DNA of 64,000 bases, from the NCBI GenBank assembly GCA_025716815.1, contig JAIXMN010000012.1:682001-746000 (forward strand), written 5' to 3'. The position numbers and the translations under genes are program-made. The DNA is from Dichotomocladium elegans (taxonomy: Eukaryota > Mucoromycota > Mucoromycetes > Mucorales > Lichtheimiaceae). Positions 23,101-35,002 of the stretch are shown in pieces. Each line of letters begins with the position of its first letter. Position 1 is the first letter of the stretch. The notes under the pieces were generated by a model. The model searched no databases. It worked only from the letters and a program-made list of their open reading frames with translations, and was not told where the DNA came from.

Positions 23101-23733
23101 GAATCCGTGGATCCAGAGCCGCACCGCAGTGTTGTGATCCGCAAGACTCTTGGGCAATGCCGTATACCATCACCACTTCTTTCGGTAGCAGCTCACCATC
23201 CAACGATGAACAGACCTCCGGCCCCCAGTGCTACACCAAAAGCTACAACCAAATCACTGCAGCCAGTCAATGCGTTATGTCTTTCAGATCTTCCTTTTGG
23301 ACTCATTAAGACGGAACTCGATATGGAGCTTGACCAGGTGTTTGGTGATACCAAATACACATCTGAATGGATGACTGACGCAGATGCTGTCCTTATCATA
23401 CCCGTTGCGGATGAAAGCATGGCCATGGAAGACAAAGAAGCCATGATCTGGGACTTCAAGAAAGCGATCAAGAACAAGCTTGATGCGAGCGACAAGTCTT
23501 CGCGGGTGGATTGCTGCTGGGTGGACCGCAGTGGCAAGATCAGCTGGACGGAACGAAAGGCTGCGCTCGAGCAGGAAATAAAGCAGGCGAAAGAGCAGCC
23601 ACGACATCATTCGCCAAACATTTTCAATGTGCTCCAATCAGACACGGAAGAACCAACTGCAGCCGATGCGTGGGATCAAGAATCTCTCATCGAATCGTCT
23701 GCAGCAATGGGCATTGGGGAGGAAAATGCTTGA
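20132..23733 (+). CDS. FAP1: NF-X1-type zinc-finger protein with RING-like and R3H domains (FAP1/NFX1 family)
   Basis: Exons 20132-20948, 21020-21209, 21267-21599, 21657-22222, 22277-23733 (1120 aa). A basic, Pro/Ser/Asn-rich N-terminus (about 230 residues) precedes an atypical RING/PHD-like module (CMVCW, CDCCWAVFHLSCVKKW, CPGCQ) crossing the first intron. About nine NF-X1-type fingers follow, such as CGHVCKEKCHLGSCPPC and CGQHHCNKTCHKGPC. An R3H-like domain comes near the C-terminus (FRHFLHRYCVHFNL). NFX1/FAP1 proteins are nuclear/cytoplasmic nucleic-acid-binding repressors, some with E3 ligase activity; yeast Fap1 binds FKBP12. The 22223-22276 segment is open in frame (54 nt) but has GTAAGT, TCTAAC and CAACAG and interrupts the finger array, so I treat it as an intron; if retained, the protein gains 18 residues. 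Confidence 0.92.
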
Positions 23734-24744
23734 AGACGTCGCTTGTATTTTTATTCCAACATAGACTCTACTGCATAGTGTACACATGATGTTTTGGTTA
23801 AACTGCTAGCTGTTGTGCGACTGCACGTATACATACATACATACATACATACATACACACACACACACGTAATACAAGTCCACTTCGATACCATCCACCA
23901 TCACTAAGGACTGAAGATTGCCGCATGGAACGGAGCATTGCGAAGTTTCTGGTGTAGCACAACTGAGTTATTGTGAAGCGGAGTCAATGGGAAAGGGACC
24001 CAGACCAACAATGTTGAAAAATGATCGACATTTAAAGTTTTTCTCTCCAAAATGCGAGCTTGTTTGTGTGACGGGTAGAAATCGACATGACACAAGAAGT
24101 GTTCCCTTCCGCACAACACATGAAAAGCGCACACACAAGGTTAATAGATGTACACGTTTCATAGAGAGCAGGTTCGATAAATGCCTTCCTTATTCCGCGA
24201 AAGTACACACGGCTGCTGCTGTTTTTTTATGAACTTCTTTATTGTTATGCACAACGAGGAATGGTGTAACCAAGGCACTACTCTTTCATTGTAGAGCGAA
24301 ATCTAGCCATAACGGGTATTTTTTTTTTGTTTGGTGGACTGATGACTGTGTATGTGCTTCGTTGCGGACCTGGTCCTGCCTCCGAATTGTCAAAAACCAA
24401 AGACGATGATTGATGGACGGTGCGGGCGGAGAACATGTGAGATGGGTTTCTGTTCACCTGACTCGGCCTAGTTTAGGAGAGAAAAGGGCATGTTTCACAT
24501 GAATCAAATGGGTCACCCACCCCCTTCCTTCGGGTGGCTGGCGAGATTGGCATGGAGCTTTTTTTTCTTTTTTTTTGGGGGGGGGAGAGCAAGGGGGAGG
24601 TGTGGGGGCGGAGACGAAGAGGGTAACGTGAAGACAGTGATCCGCGCAGAAAAGAGGGAGACATTATCGCTCATATCCAAAGATTCCCACAGCTCTTCTT
24701 TTCTCTTTCTTCCTTCCTTCCACATTATTCTTTCCATATGAAGC
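23734..24744. other. intergenic, NF-X1 3' end and OPY2 promoter
   Basis: Contains the ATAC/AC microsatellite at 23827-23868, poly-T runs at 24319 and 24560, a G-run at 24576-24592 and a pyrimidine-rich tract just before the OPY2 ATG (24697-24735). No gene is seen; short frames on both strands are without motifs. Confidence 0.5.
23827..23868. repeat. (ATAC)n(AC)n microsatellite
   Basis: About seven ATAC units run directly into about six AC units, in non-coding DNA downstream of the NF-X1-type gene. Seen directly. Confidence 0.95.
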
Positions 24745-26080
24745 ATGGGTCTCAAAGTTCCGCGCAATCTTTCTAGTCGGGAAGGGCGATGGCCCGGCGA
24801 GAGGGGGGGCAACGAAGCGTCATCGTTAACAGCCCCGTTCCTAGATTCTCCTCGTCAACACCACATTCGACGTTCGACGCCCAATTCCATGCCGGAATGT
24901 AACCCAGCATGTGAGACGTACGAACGCTGCATCACCACCATCAGTCCCTGCGACAACTGCCCGACCGCGCAATGCGTCAGTCACGCTTCGCTGGAGATCC
25001 CCACCGCTGCCCAATCCAGTCAGGGCAATGGCCATGGTTCCAGTCGAGTTGGTTTGATTGCAGGACTGACCACCGGCCTTGCGGTCGGTGCCGCGATCGT
25101 TGTCACAGTGATTGGCCTTGTGTATTTTCGAAAGCGGCGACGTCAACAAATCCAGAAACAGAAGCAGGGTCACCATGAAATAGAGAAGCAAGATATGGAT
25201 ACATCCTACTTTCAGCCATCCCCAGTAGGCGCTCCACCTCCTGCGGTGACATTGCCCATGACCATCGGAAACGATGCATTCCTTCCAGCATGGTCATCGT
25301 CATCATCACCGCCACCGCCATGCTGTCTCACTCAGCATCCGCCGCAGCCATCACCGATACCTTTCACGGTAATAATTTTAAATAAATAAACGAGATCATG
25401 ATGGCTAACCTCTCGATCAATCCCACCCAACGCAGCTGCAGACCCTGCCAGAGTCGCCTGCTTTCATGGGCACCTCAGCCCTTCACATACCACGATTGCA
25501 GACACCGCCATCCACCGCCACCACGCCTTCCAGTACCACCATCCGCCGATCGCTCAGTCTTCTACCCTCTGTGGCGCCTCCTCTCTCGTCCCTCAGTCGC
25601 TCGTCATCAGTGAAAGTCACGAAATACGACTATCAAACAGACGAAGACGGCACGGTTGTGGAAGGCGAGTCCGCACCTGTCCTCCGCCGGGCTGTATCTG
25701 TACGAAAAAATACGATGGCCGGTTCGTTAGCTGGCAGCGAGGGCGGACTAGCCAGGTCGGCATCTGCTGGGTCGACACCGCTCCGCCGGGGAGACCGGCT
25801 GCTCATGGCTCGACCGACCATGGTCCAGATTGTCACGACTAAGATGGATAACGGCGTGTCCCGGAAGGCATCGGTTCGCAGCACAAATAACATGGCAGCG
25901 CCCATTGGCAACTCGACCTTGGGGCTGTTGGCCGCCGACAATGACAGCAGGGTACTGTCGTCATCGTCGAGTAGTAATAGTGGTAGTAGTAGTAGCAGCA
26001 GTGACAGCAGGCTCCGAACCGATAGCTGGGGGTCCCAAGAAAGTGGCGAAATCACAGTGATTTGGAATGGCCACTCCTAA
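24745..26080 (+). CDS. OPY2: Opy2-like membrane anchor of the HOG/MAPK pathway
   Basis: Two exons: 24745-25368 and 25436-26080 (422 aa). Residues 49-77 contain the Opy2 cysteine signature, C-x5-C-x6-C-x2-C-x4-C (CETYERC ... CDNCPTAQC), followed by a single membrane segment (about 103-128, GLAVGAAIVVTVIGLVYF) and a KRRR stop-transfer. The long cytosolic tail is Ser/Pro-rich, with ARSASAGSTPLRR and RRAVSVRKN patches that look like phosphosites. Yeast Opy2 recruits Ste50-Ste11 to the plasma membrane for osmotic and filamentation signalling; the same role is inferred. An in-frame ATG at 24889 (MPECNPAC) would remove 48 residues and matches the short exposed N-terminus of Opy2 better, so the start is uncertain. 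Confidence 0.75.
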
Positions 26081-26729
26081 GAAAAACACCCCTCATCTAC
26101 ATAGCTTTCTCACGTATACATAGACACATGCTGTTATCATTACTACTACCTTATATGTTGTAAATAAGTATTAAATCGCCTTGCATTTGCATCTTCCCTT
26201 AATAGTCATTAACAGTCCGCCCTCTGAAACAATTAAAAGCCGTATTTCTACGTAGGATGGTTGATAAACCGGACCTAATTAGCAATTCGGGGAATCCTTC
26301 TGAGCGAGTGCGGATCGTTTCATTAAAAAGATCGAGACCGCAAGGCAGAGCAATTGTTTGCCCAATTAGATCATCGATTGCCGTTCTCGGTAGCTGCTGT
26401 GCGGGTCGACTATTGCTTGTCAAACACGTCACTGAACTGCATTATTCAGGAGCTCATCTATTCTTCATAAGCATGGCCAGAGCCACTAATATTCGATAAA
26501 CTTTATTAAGGCACATATCCCTTCGCACCGGGAAACAGGGACTATGGCAACATTTCGGAGGATTAATTTAAACAAGGGGGGAAAATGCCTCTTCCACACA
26601 CGTCCCCCCCCTTTTTTCCTTTGTCAGGTGTGGAGGGTGGGTTGCCCCCTCTCCCCCAAATCCCCTTGCGGTATTTGGCCCGACCTTTATTTTCTCCGCT
26701 CTTCATATTTTTCATTACGGCAAAACGCA
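26081..26729. other. intergenic, COG4 promoter
   Basis: Holds the OPY2 3' flank (ATTAAA-type signal near 26172) and the COG4 upstream region, with C- and T-rich tracts at 26605-26655. Nothing gene-like is recognised. Confidence 0.5.
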
Positions 26730-29700
26730 ATGCCTTCAGCTGTAACCACTGGTCATGAACCCAAAGCAGAAAACCCCACAAACTCACCTCTGCTAACCCG
26801 GGAATTTGAAACTCTGACCAATGTGGATGACATTCGCGAAAGTCTGCGGCAATTGGATGAGCAAGAGACGCGGATCGATTCTTTTCTCGACCGTTTGCTC
26901 TCACAAGAGTCAGAACTGCTCGATGCACTTGGCGCGCTTGAAGGATTAAGGTACATGCATTCACATGTATAACAAACGTACAATGCTCACTGCCGTTTTT
27001 CACCTCCCCTTCCCCCCAAAGGCCTCAGCTGGGCACACTGAAAACCAAGTCATCCTCCATGATGAGTACCATTTTGAAAACGTCGCGCCTTGCAGAAGGT
27101 ATTAGCGACAAAGTCCGACAGCTTGATCAAGAGCAGGTAAAACGACGACGGTGGACACGCAACATGCGGCGAGCCAAAGAAAACACTTATACAGAAAGCA
27201 AGTCTAGGACAAAAGATTGTATTCAGTACGTCGAAAATGTCCAGGAACTGAAGCGGTGTGTGGCCGGTATCCAGGAAGCCATGCAACACAGGGACTATGA
27301 TACCGCCGCCACCCTTCTGCGGAGTGCATCCCGAATTGACGAGCGGATTTTGCATGGCTCACTCGCTGAGTTTACTGTGGTGAGAAAGAGAGAGAGAAAG
27401 AGAAAGAGCGAGACTCGGGTTGACATGTCCATAGCCTACTTCAGATAACCCAGATCATCCTGCGAAGTCGCTTGCGGACGCAAAATCCACTTTGTTCGAC
27501 ATCTTCTCGCAGCAGTTCGACGACGCGGTCGTTCAGCGCAACGAGTCTGATATCACGCGCTATTTCAAGCTGTTCCCGTTGATCGGGTGCCAGGCAGAAG
27601 GTCTCGACAAGTACTCGCGATTTGTCTGCAACATCGTCAAGGGGCGATGTGCCGAGGAACTGCGCATGGGCAATGGCAAGTGATCCCCATTCCCGCCTGG
27701 ATTAATGGAAATGAAGAACAGAACCGGTCGCTTATGCCAATCCATTATTTCCCCTCCTGATTTAGCCAGTGCGCCAACATATTATGCAGACACTCTGACA
27801 CGGCTCTTTGAGAATATTGCAGTGATCATTGACCAGCATCAGCCGCTGGTGGAACTTCATTATGGGTCAGGGCGAATGTTGCGTGTGATTCAGCGACTCC
27901 AGGAAGAAAGCGATGTCGAGAGTGGATTGATATTGGATCAGTTTACACAAAATCGAAAGCTAGAAGCCAAGGTGAGATAGACAGCGCATCGTCTTTGAAT
28001 AAGAAGCATTCATCTCTTTTCTAGCTCGTAGAAATCCAGTCTCTGAATATCGCCCAGATCCGATCCAGCACAGCCAACTGGAGTGCGAGCAACGCCTCGC
28101 CGAGCAGCACGACAACGGCGACGGCTGGTGCGGCTGCTGCTGCTGCTGCGGCCGCGGCTGGCAATGATGCTTCTTCTCAGCTGGTGGACCCGCGGCAATT
28201 GGACATGAATCTCCTTGAGCTGGCGCTCATTAGCCAGCGTGGATCACTCTTTTATCGGTTTATCCATGATCGAGCCAACGAGGAAATGGAAAGCATCGGT
28301 GCCGATGAGAGTATGCAGGATGTAATTATGCATGGTAAAGACAAGCGATTCTATGGCGAGAACGGCTTATTGGCTACGTTTGGATTGGCCAAACGTATCC
28401 GCGAGCTGATGAACTCGTATCTGGTGATCGACGCTTATCTTCTCAAACGAAATATTGACAAGGTAAACCAAAAGTGCTCTTCCTTCTTCTTGTTTGCTTA
28501 AATGTCGTTGCGGGCGCTTCTTAGGCCATGAGACTTGATACCTATGATCCATCTGCGGGACAGACATCGACCTGTGTGGATGACGTATTTTTCATCCTTA
28601 AGAAGGTGCTGAAGCGGGCCATTTCCACGTGCGATCCTGAGACTGTTGCATCGACCGTCGACACCATCCTCAAAAAACTCGATGTCGGATACCTTCAGGT
28701 CTTTCAGCAAAAGATGTCCATAACATTTGCAGGGCAAGAGTCTAGCACGCGTGGCAACCAACGTTCTATCGAGCAAGCCAAGATCAACTACATGGTATGC
28801 GATCAACCGTACTTTTTTTTTTTGAGGGGGGGGAGCGGTGATCATCCTCATCTGACTGATTGTACAATGACCAGGTTCTTCTCAACAATGTCAATGTGAG
28901 TGCCGAATACATCCAACGGCTAGCGCAGGACGCAGAGGCCGATGTAGAAACAGCGATCTGGAAGGATAGGGACAACGATCTGCAGATCACCAGCAAGGCG
29001 CTCGAGATGCTGTCGGCCGGGTCGTTGAAATTCCAACGCCTGCTGCAGAGTGGCCTGGAGCAGTTGATGGGCCAGATAATTAAGCCTCGGATTCGACCGC
29101 TTTTTCAGCACGCGTACCACGAAGTGAAGTATGTGCTCGAGGAGGATGAATACAACGAGGCGGATGTGGACGAGCTCTTTGTGAAGCGTTTTCGCAATGG
29201 ATTCGACAAGATGATTGCGGTCCACCGGAGCACGCTGACCGAGGCCAACTTTGGGACCCTTATGGGACTGATCCTCGATGCCCTGACCGCTCAGTGGGAG
29301 CGTATCATCACGCAGACGCGGTTCAACCAATACGGCGCGCTGCGTTTCGACAAGGATCTTCGGTCGGTGATCCACTACTTATCGTCCATGACGTCGTGGC
29401 TGTCCAGAGATCGCTTCACGCGCCTCAACCAGATGGCGACCTTGTTGAATTTGGAGGAGGTAATGTGTTGTGTTGCATTTCTAGAGTGGGGCGGGGGCGG
29501 GAATGGAAAAAGCTCATCTCATGCGTGTGTCTATATAGCCTGCTGAAATCTATGATTATTGGGGTGCAAAGGCTGGGCCTGTGAGCTGGCGACTCACGGT
29601 GGCAGAAGTGAAAAGGATTCTCATGCTCCGGTAAGTACTAGGCAACTGCAAGATCCACTAGGAGAAGGGCGAGAGGCTTACATAACGAACGCCCTATCTT

Positions 29701-29750
29701 GTAGGTTGGACTTTGACCCTGAGGAAGTTGCGAATCTCTCGTTGCATTAG
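26730..29750 (+). CDS. COG4: conserved oligomeric Golgi complex subunit 4
   Basis: Ten exons: 26730-26950, 27022-27136, 27203-27379, 27468-27675, 27766-27971, 28025-28462, 28525-28794, 28875-29459, 29539-29630, 29705-29750 (785 aa, the length of human COG4). The N-terminus has the family pattern [18 protein letters not shown]. The C-terminus has [18 protein letters not shown] and [13 protein letters not shown]4 belongs to lobe A of the COG tether, which binds the SM protein Sly1 and SNAREs for retrograde intra-Golgi transport and so keeps glycosylation enzymes in place. Exon 6 carries a Ser/Thr then poly-Ala insertion (28110-28160). Intron 4 (27676-27765) only closes in frame as a GC-AG intron (ATG/GCAAGT). 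The acceptor of intron 3 is the least certain: 27467 is the one that keeps frame with the preceding GT donor. Confidence 0.93.
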
Positions 29751-29955
29751 ATGAGTAATAACGAAAAACCGTGTCTGAAAAAGTTTTATAAAAATCAATA
29801 GATTACGTGAAAATTGGATTTTAGATGCGTGCGTGTGGGGAATATAGGGGGGGGGAATGTGTATGCTGTAGAAGAGAATAGTAATTTACAGGTAAAATGG
29901 ATAGGATGGGATATACAACAAAAGACAGACACGGCGTGTGTGTGTGGGTGTGCGC

Positions 29956-29973
29956 GCTCTCTCTCTCTCTCTC
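29956..29973. repeat. (CT)n microsatellite at the chitin synthase 3' end
   Basis: A CT dinucleotide run abuts the chitin synthase stop codon (29972-29974) in the 222-base convergent gap to COG4. Seen directly. Confidence 0.85.
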
Positions 29974-32791
29974 AGGATCCGGTGAAGATCTTGATAATCA
30001 AATAGAGAAGCGAGCCTGCAAAGCGGAATAATGACAGGCCGGCGACGGACCAGAGAATGAAGCCGAGGTAAAAGACGCTACGCTCGTCGAAGGTGCCGAG
30101 ACCGTCGAAGGCAGAATTGGTGATGACGACCACAAGCGCAAGATTGCTGATGATCCATGAGAGAACGATGCGCGTGCGGAATGACTTGTAATAGTCCTCC
30201 AGCTCGGTCTTTTTATCGACTTTTGGCTCTTCTGCGGGAGGTTTCGTCTGGAGCTCGAGACAGGCGGCCTCGTACATGTCGTTGAGATCCTTTTGTTCGG
30301 TCGGGACCTCGACCTCGACCGTGTGATCGCCCGCCTCGTTCTTTTTGGCCTTGACGATGCCGAGATCGGTGGCCACCTTGGTGTCGCCTTTGGTACCCCA
30401 GGAGACGTCGTGCGTGTTGCAAAAGGCGTAGATGTTGAGCACATTGGTGTAGCTCGGAGACAGCAGGATGTACTGGAGGAAGCTGTTGAACATGTGCCAG
30501 GGGTCGAGGAAGAGAAAGCTGGCGACAAAGTAGGTGACGTACGTTGAAAGAAGAGACACGATGATGTTGCGGAACATGGCTTCGCCGAGCATCGCCAAGA
30601 AGTTTCCGCCCGCAGTCTCTACCGCGCCCTGGACGCTGACTACGGTAATCCAGACGGTAGCGAACATCATGTACACCATCAGTAGCGCAAAGAAGACCAT
30701 CGAGCCTGTGTAGGACCACAGACTACCTTGCGGCCGGTTGCCAAGCGCGAGGACGAACTGGACAATGAGCAGTAATAGGTAGACATAGTTGAGTACGGTA
30801 TGGAAGACGTTAGCGACAGCGGGCGAGAAGGGCGCGGGGTCGAGGGACGGATCGGCCATGGCCCGCGTCAGGATGAAGAAGGTCAAGTAGAAGTTGGCCA
30901 TGGCGAACCACGCGAAGAGCATGTTGTATGTGTTATAGACGTCCTCAACCATGAACATCATCTTGCGTGCATACGAATGGTCCGACGTCCACACCTTCTG
31001 CCAGTGCCACAGGGCGTATACGCCCGCAAAGAACGAACCGTTCAGCCATCGCCGACGCTGTGAAATAAATTCAGCCACGCCATCAGGTACATCTGTCTCA
31101 CCATAACTGGATGACACATAATGCAGAACGTAATGGCTATCTTTCTTTGCAACAAGCTCGTAGCACAAGATACGATCCTCGGCTAAGTACATGTTCGCTT
31201 CAAAGATACCCGCATCACCGCCGTGCATCGTCTCTCCCAGAAAATATTTTTCCAGCGGCCCGTGGCCCTCGGCGTCGTTCTGAAGAGCCGAATAGCGATA
31301 CGCCGAGAAGGCACCAGGCAGCACAGAGATGTAGCCAAACACAGACTCGAGCGGCTTGTCGAGGATATTTGACATCTTGTATTCAAAGTTTTGCGCAGCC
31401 ACCAAAGGATTCAACAAAGCTTTTCCGGCTGTGCCTAATTTCGATGAACTGCTTAGCCTCAAATGGTTGCAAAACAAACAAACAAACAAACAGAAAAAAA
31501 AAACAAACCAGTCATGGCCCGGATCTCTCCACACGCACCAGCAATGTTGGAGCTGATGTCAAAGGCCTTCCACAGGTGGTAGATGGATGTGTCGCCCGGA
31601 CGTGTGCCCACATCGATGAGCACGCAGACGTTAGGCTCAATGAGCGGTCCAAAAGCCTGGAAGAACCAACGGTGCGAATTGATCTTCTTGGCATTCTTTT
31701 CCTTCAAACAAAAGAGCATCTGACAGGGCGTGATGTTGTCCGCAGCCGTCAAGAAAGTCATCTCGGGGTTGATGGAGAGCTGTGTCGTGTACTCGTAAAT
31801 GTGCGCTGTTACGGCCTTGTCACCGACAATGTTCTTCGCAACTCCTTCCTGATAGACGCCCAACCCAGCCAAGAGCGAGAGTGTGCGGGGGTTCACCTTG
31901 CTGCGACCATCTGAGACGACACATACCACAATCCTTTGCCATCCATCGGGACCCCAGATCCTCGACCGGTCACGTCCGCACAGATACGCAATGTTCTTCA
32001 TCACGCCATGCATTGTTCTTGCAAACAATACCTCATCTTCCTATGTGTCGAAAAGTGAACATTCTCTCCCTGTTGTCGTTGTCTTGTTTCTTACATTGTA
32101 CATCGTCAAGACAATGAATAGCTCGGTTTTGCGTTCCATCAGCTGGGGACGGAGCGTGTAACCATCCGAGGCAAACTCAGACGGGTCACACGTCGCAGCC
32201 GTGTATCGCATATGCGTGAATTCCTTGTTTTCCTTGATCGGGACTGCATCAAGATACCGTGGAGGTACTGGACAGTCCAGCACAAGATGACCTCGTTGAA
32301 GTGTGACCTTGCGGGCTATTATCACCTAATGTGAGTATATATGTGTAGATGGGTGTACTTTTGTATAGCATGTTCGGCTTACTCGTCTTGTAGCGGCGTG
32401 GCTGGCGACGAGGTGCGCCTCCGTAATGCAGATTGGGCGAAGGCGGGGCAAAGCGCGGATAGTCTGCTGGGTACGGTTGACGGATGTCTCTAAGCAGTGG
32501 CTGGTTGTCGTAACCGCCGCTGCCGCCGCCGCCGACACCGATGCCACCACTACCGCGGTGGAGCGGCGGGGAATCTTGATGCATCGGAGGCGGGTATGGG
32601 TCTGCAAAAGGGTCTCCCATGGCGGCAGGACCATGAGGCATCGGTGGCGACGGATGATGAGCTGCGTACGGATCGACCACAGTTGCCCTGTCAACGGGTT
32701 GAGCAGGCGCGAACTGGGAGTCATATACCGGATACTGGTCGTATTCGGATTTGAAACCTTGAGGCGGCTGGGGCGGTTGATTGGGATACAT
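29972..32791 (-). CDS. chitin synthase (division 1, class I/II type)
   Basis: Four exons: 32791-32383, 32315-32095, 32040-31509, 31434-29972 (874 aa). The Pro/Gly/Tyr-rich cytosolic N-terminus leads into the chitin synthase N-domain ([13 protein letters not shown]). The GT2 core follows with [24 protein letters not shown] (about 473-475) and QRRRW (about 513-517). At least six membrane segments lie in the C-terminal part (for example [39 protein letters not shown]). The enzyme polymerises UDP-GlcNAc into chitin at the plasma membrane or septum. The domain order and lack of a myosin motor place it in division 1. The third intron has a weaker GTTTGT donor. The gene converges with COG4 (222 bases between stops) and diverges from the J-protein gene. 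Confidence 0.95.
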
Positions 32792-33654
32792 GCCAAGCGC
32801 CCTTTATGAGCCGAAGCGAAAGAAGAAAGAGAGATATAAAGAACAACAAACTGCGAGGGCTGTATTTATCGAGCAAACCGGAGAGGGCTGTTGTCTCTCT
32901 TTCTTCTTGTCCCATCGCCTCCAAACAGCTTACCAAATGCGGGCGCAATTCTCTTGTTGAACAAGTCGGCATTGGTGTAAAGCGCGCCGGATTATTTTTA
33001 GACTGCCTTTTACATCATTGACACCGATACTCTTCCTCTATTTGCTTGCTCATCATTGTTATCCAAGGAAGGTGCTCTTCATATCAGATTTTTAAAACAC
33101 AGCACACTAAGCGCGCGCTCGCTTCGTACTGCAACATTATCCCCAAACCCCCAGTTTCCCAGTTCAAAATCGTGCCTAAAAGTCTGCTTCGGCATACCAA
33201 CCACGCTTACATGGCTATTTGGATAGTTTTGGTACACTAGACTGCTGAGGTACCCACAGCATCATAAACGAACCAGCAAAACCAAGCGGTGCTCTCGGAG
33301 ATGAAGAGCCTAGCAAAATGAAAAAAAAAATTACGAGTAACCCTTGAAAAATAGGAACAGCTGTCAGTGGCGAGACTTATAGACAGTATCGAGGTCCCAT
33401 CTTGTGAAGGATGGTTTATGCGTAAAGTTGGAAGATAAATAAACGAGAAGCGGGAAAGCAAACGCCACCCAGTTCTCTCTGGAAAGAAGTAGAACGACGA
33501 CGAAATGGGTGGTGTGATGATGTAGCAAGTCTATTTAAATTCCGAACGGCCTGCATGACATTTAACCTAGTTTCCTTTCCTTTTTCCTTTTTCCTTTTTC
33601 CTTTTCTTTTATTCACGATTACCCTCACCCTTACAAAAAAACACAGCATTCATC
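32792..33654. promoter_or_regulatory. divergent promoter region, chitin synthase / J-protein
   Basis: The 863-base gap separates two divergent ATGs. On the J-protein side there is a TATTTAAA element (about 33533) and a long pyrimidine tract of repeated TTTTTCC units (33571-33606) close to the ATG, typical of strongly expressed fungal genes. I found no convincing canonical heat-shock element. No further gene is seen. Confidence 0.5.
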
Positions 33655-34848
33655 ATGGGAAAAGACTACTACGCGATCCTTGGTGTCCCGAAAGATGCGG
33701 ATGATGACACGATCAAGAAAGCTTACCGAAAGCAAGGTATGTATGGTTCAAGAGCGCATCTTCCTTTTTTTTTTCCCTTGCTGTTTTAAAACGGGTGGCT
33801 CATACCATCACCAACCACAATAGCCTTAAAATGGCACCCGGATCGAAATAAAGACAAGGCCGAAGAGGCCAATCAGAAGTTTCAAGAAATTGGCGAAGCA
33901 TTCGAGGTACTGAGCGATAAAGATAAGCGAGCCATTTATGATCAATTTGGTGAGGAAGGCCTCAAGGGTGGCGGCCCGCCACCGCCCGGCGCAGGCGGAT
34001 TCCCGGGCGGCGCAGGTGGTTTTGGCGGATTCCCTGGTGGCGGAGGAGCACGTACATACACCTTTACTAGCGGTGGACCTGGTGGAGCCGGTTTCAAACC
34101 ATTCCATCCCTCTGATGCCGATGACATTTTCAAACACTTTTTTGCCTCGTTCGGAGGTGGCGGCATGGGTGGCATGGGTGGTATGGACAGTGATGATTTC
34201 CCTTCGGCAGCAGCGGGCGGCATGCCGGGCGGGTTCTCGTTCGGCGGCATGCCTCGCGGCGGCGGCGGAGCAGGACGTGGGTTCCGAACGCAGCAACAAG
34301 CGCAAAAGCCGCCGGCCATCAAGCGGCCGCTGGCCATTTCGCTCGAGGACCTATACAAGGGTGTGACTAAGCGACTTAAGGTGACGCGCAAGATCCGCGA
34401 CGGAGCCACCGGCAGGTCTGTCACGACCGATAAGATCCTGACAATCAACGTGAAACCGGGGTGGAAAGCCGGCACAAAGATTCGGTTTCCTGGTGAAGGC
34501 GACGAGATGGAGGACGGTCAAGCACAAGATATCGAATTTATCGTCGAAGAGAAACCCCATCCGACATTCAAGCGTGACGGAGACAATCTTCGGATCCAGA
34601 TTGAACTCACACTTGGAGAGGCACTTACCGGGTTCTCAAAGAAGATCAAGACTCTCGACGATCGGACACTCAGCGTCAGCAACTCTCACACCGTTGTCCA
34701 GCCAGGACAAGAGTCGCGTGTCAGCAACGAAGGCATGCCCAACTCGAAGACCGGCAAGAAGGGCGATCTCATCATCAAATACATTGTAAAGTTCCCGACC
34801 CACCTGACATCCGAGCAGAAACAACGCATCAAAGAGATTCTTCCATAA
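33655..34848 (+). CDS. SIS1: class II (Sis1/DNAJB1-type) J-domain co-chaperone
   Basis: Two exons: 33655-33736 and 33824-34848 (368 aa). The J domain (residues 1-70) has the HPD tripeptide (about 32-34) and ends at YDQFGEEG. A Gly/Phe-rich then Gly/Met-rich region follows (about 70-190), without the cysteine repeats of class I. Two beta-sandwich substrate domains come next ([20 protein letters not shown] ... [17 protein letters not shown]). The protein stimulates Hsp70 ATPase and hands over clients; Sis1 also restrains Hsf1 and carries misfolded proteins to the nucleus. The phase-1 intron inside the J domain (after AYRKQ) has good GTATGT and AATAG signals. KDM8 starts only 154 bases downstream on the same strand. 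Confidence 0.96.
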
Positions 34849-35002
34849 TCCGCCCCACCCCGTCCTCTAACTCCCTTCATCCCATGTGTATTTATATATA
34901 ATTTATTGCCTTATTACAACCACGCTTGTGTGTCTATTTTTCGATGATAGATGGCTGTTTTTTTTTTGCTTCTTGACGTTCATTGTAAAAATAATTTCTT
35001 TC

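Noticed and set aside
27421..27467. COG4 exon 4 beginning earlier, at the acceptor ending in 27444 (NPDHPAKS)
   Set aside because: That reading looks natural but needs one extra base from the upstream exon, and no GT donor with that phase exists; the acceptor at 27467 closes in frame.
30213..30719. Arg/His-rich frames overlapping the chitin synthase
   Set aside because: Alternative-frame shadows of a GC-rich exon; chitin synthase frame carries the conserved motifs.
33420..33654. Possible heat-shock element upstream of the J-protein gene
   Set aside because: GAA and TTC units are present near 33470-33500, but not in nGAAnnTTCn spacing.
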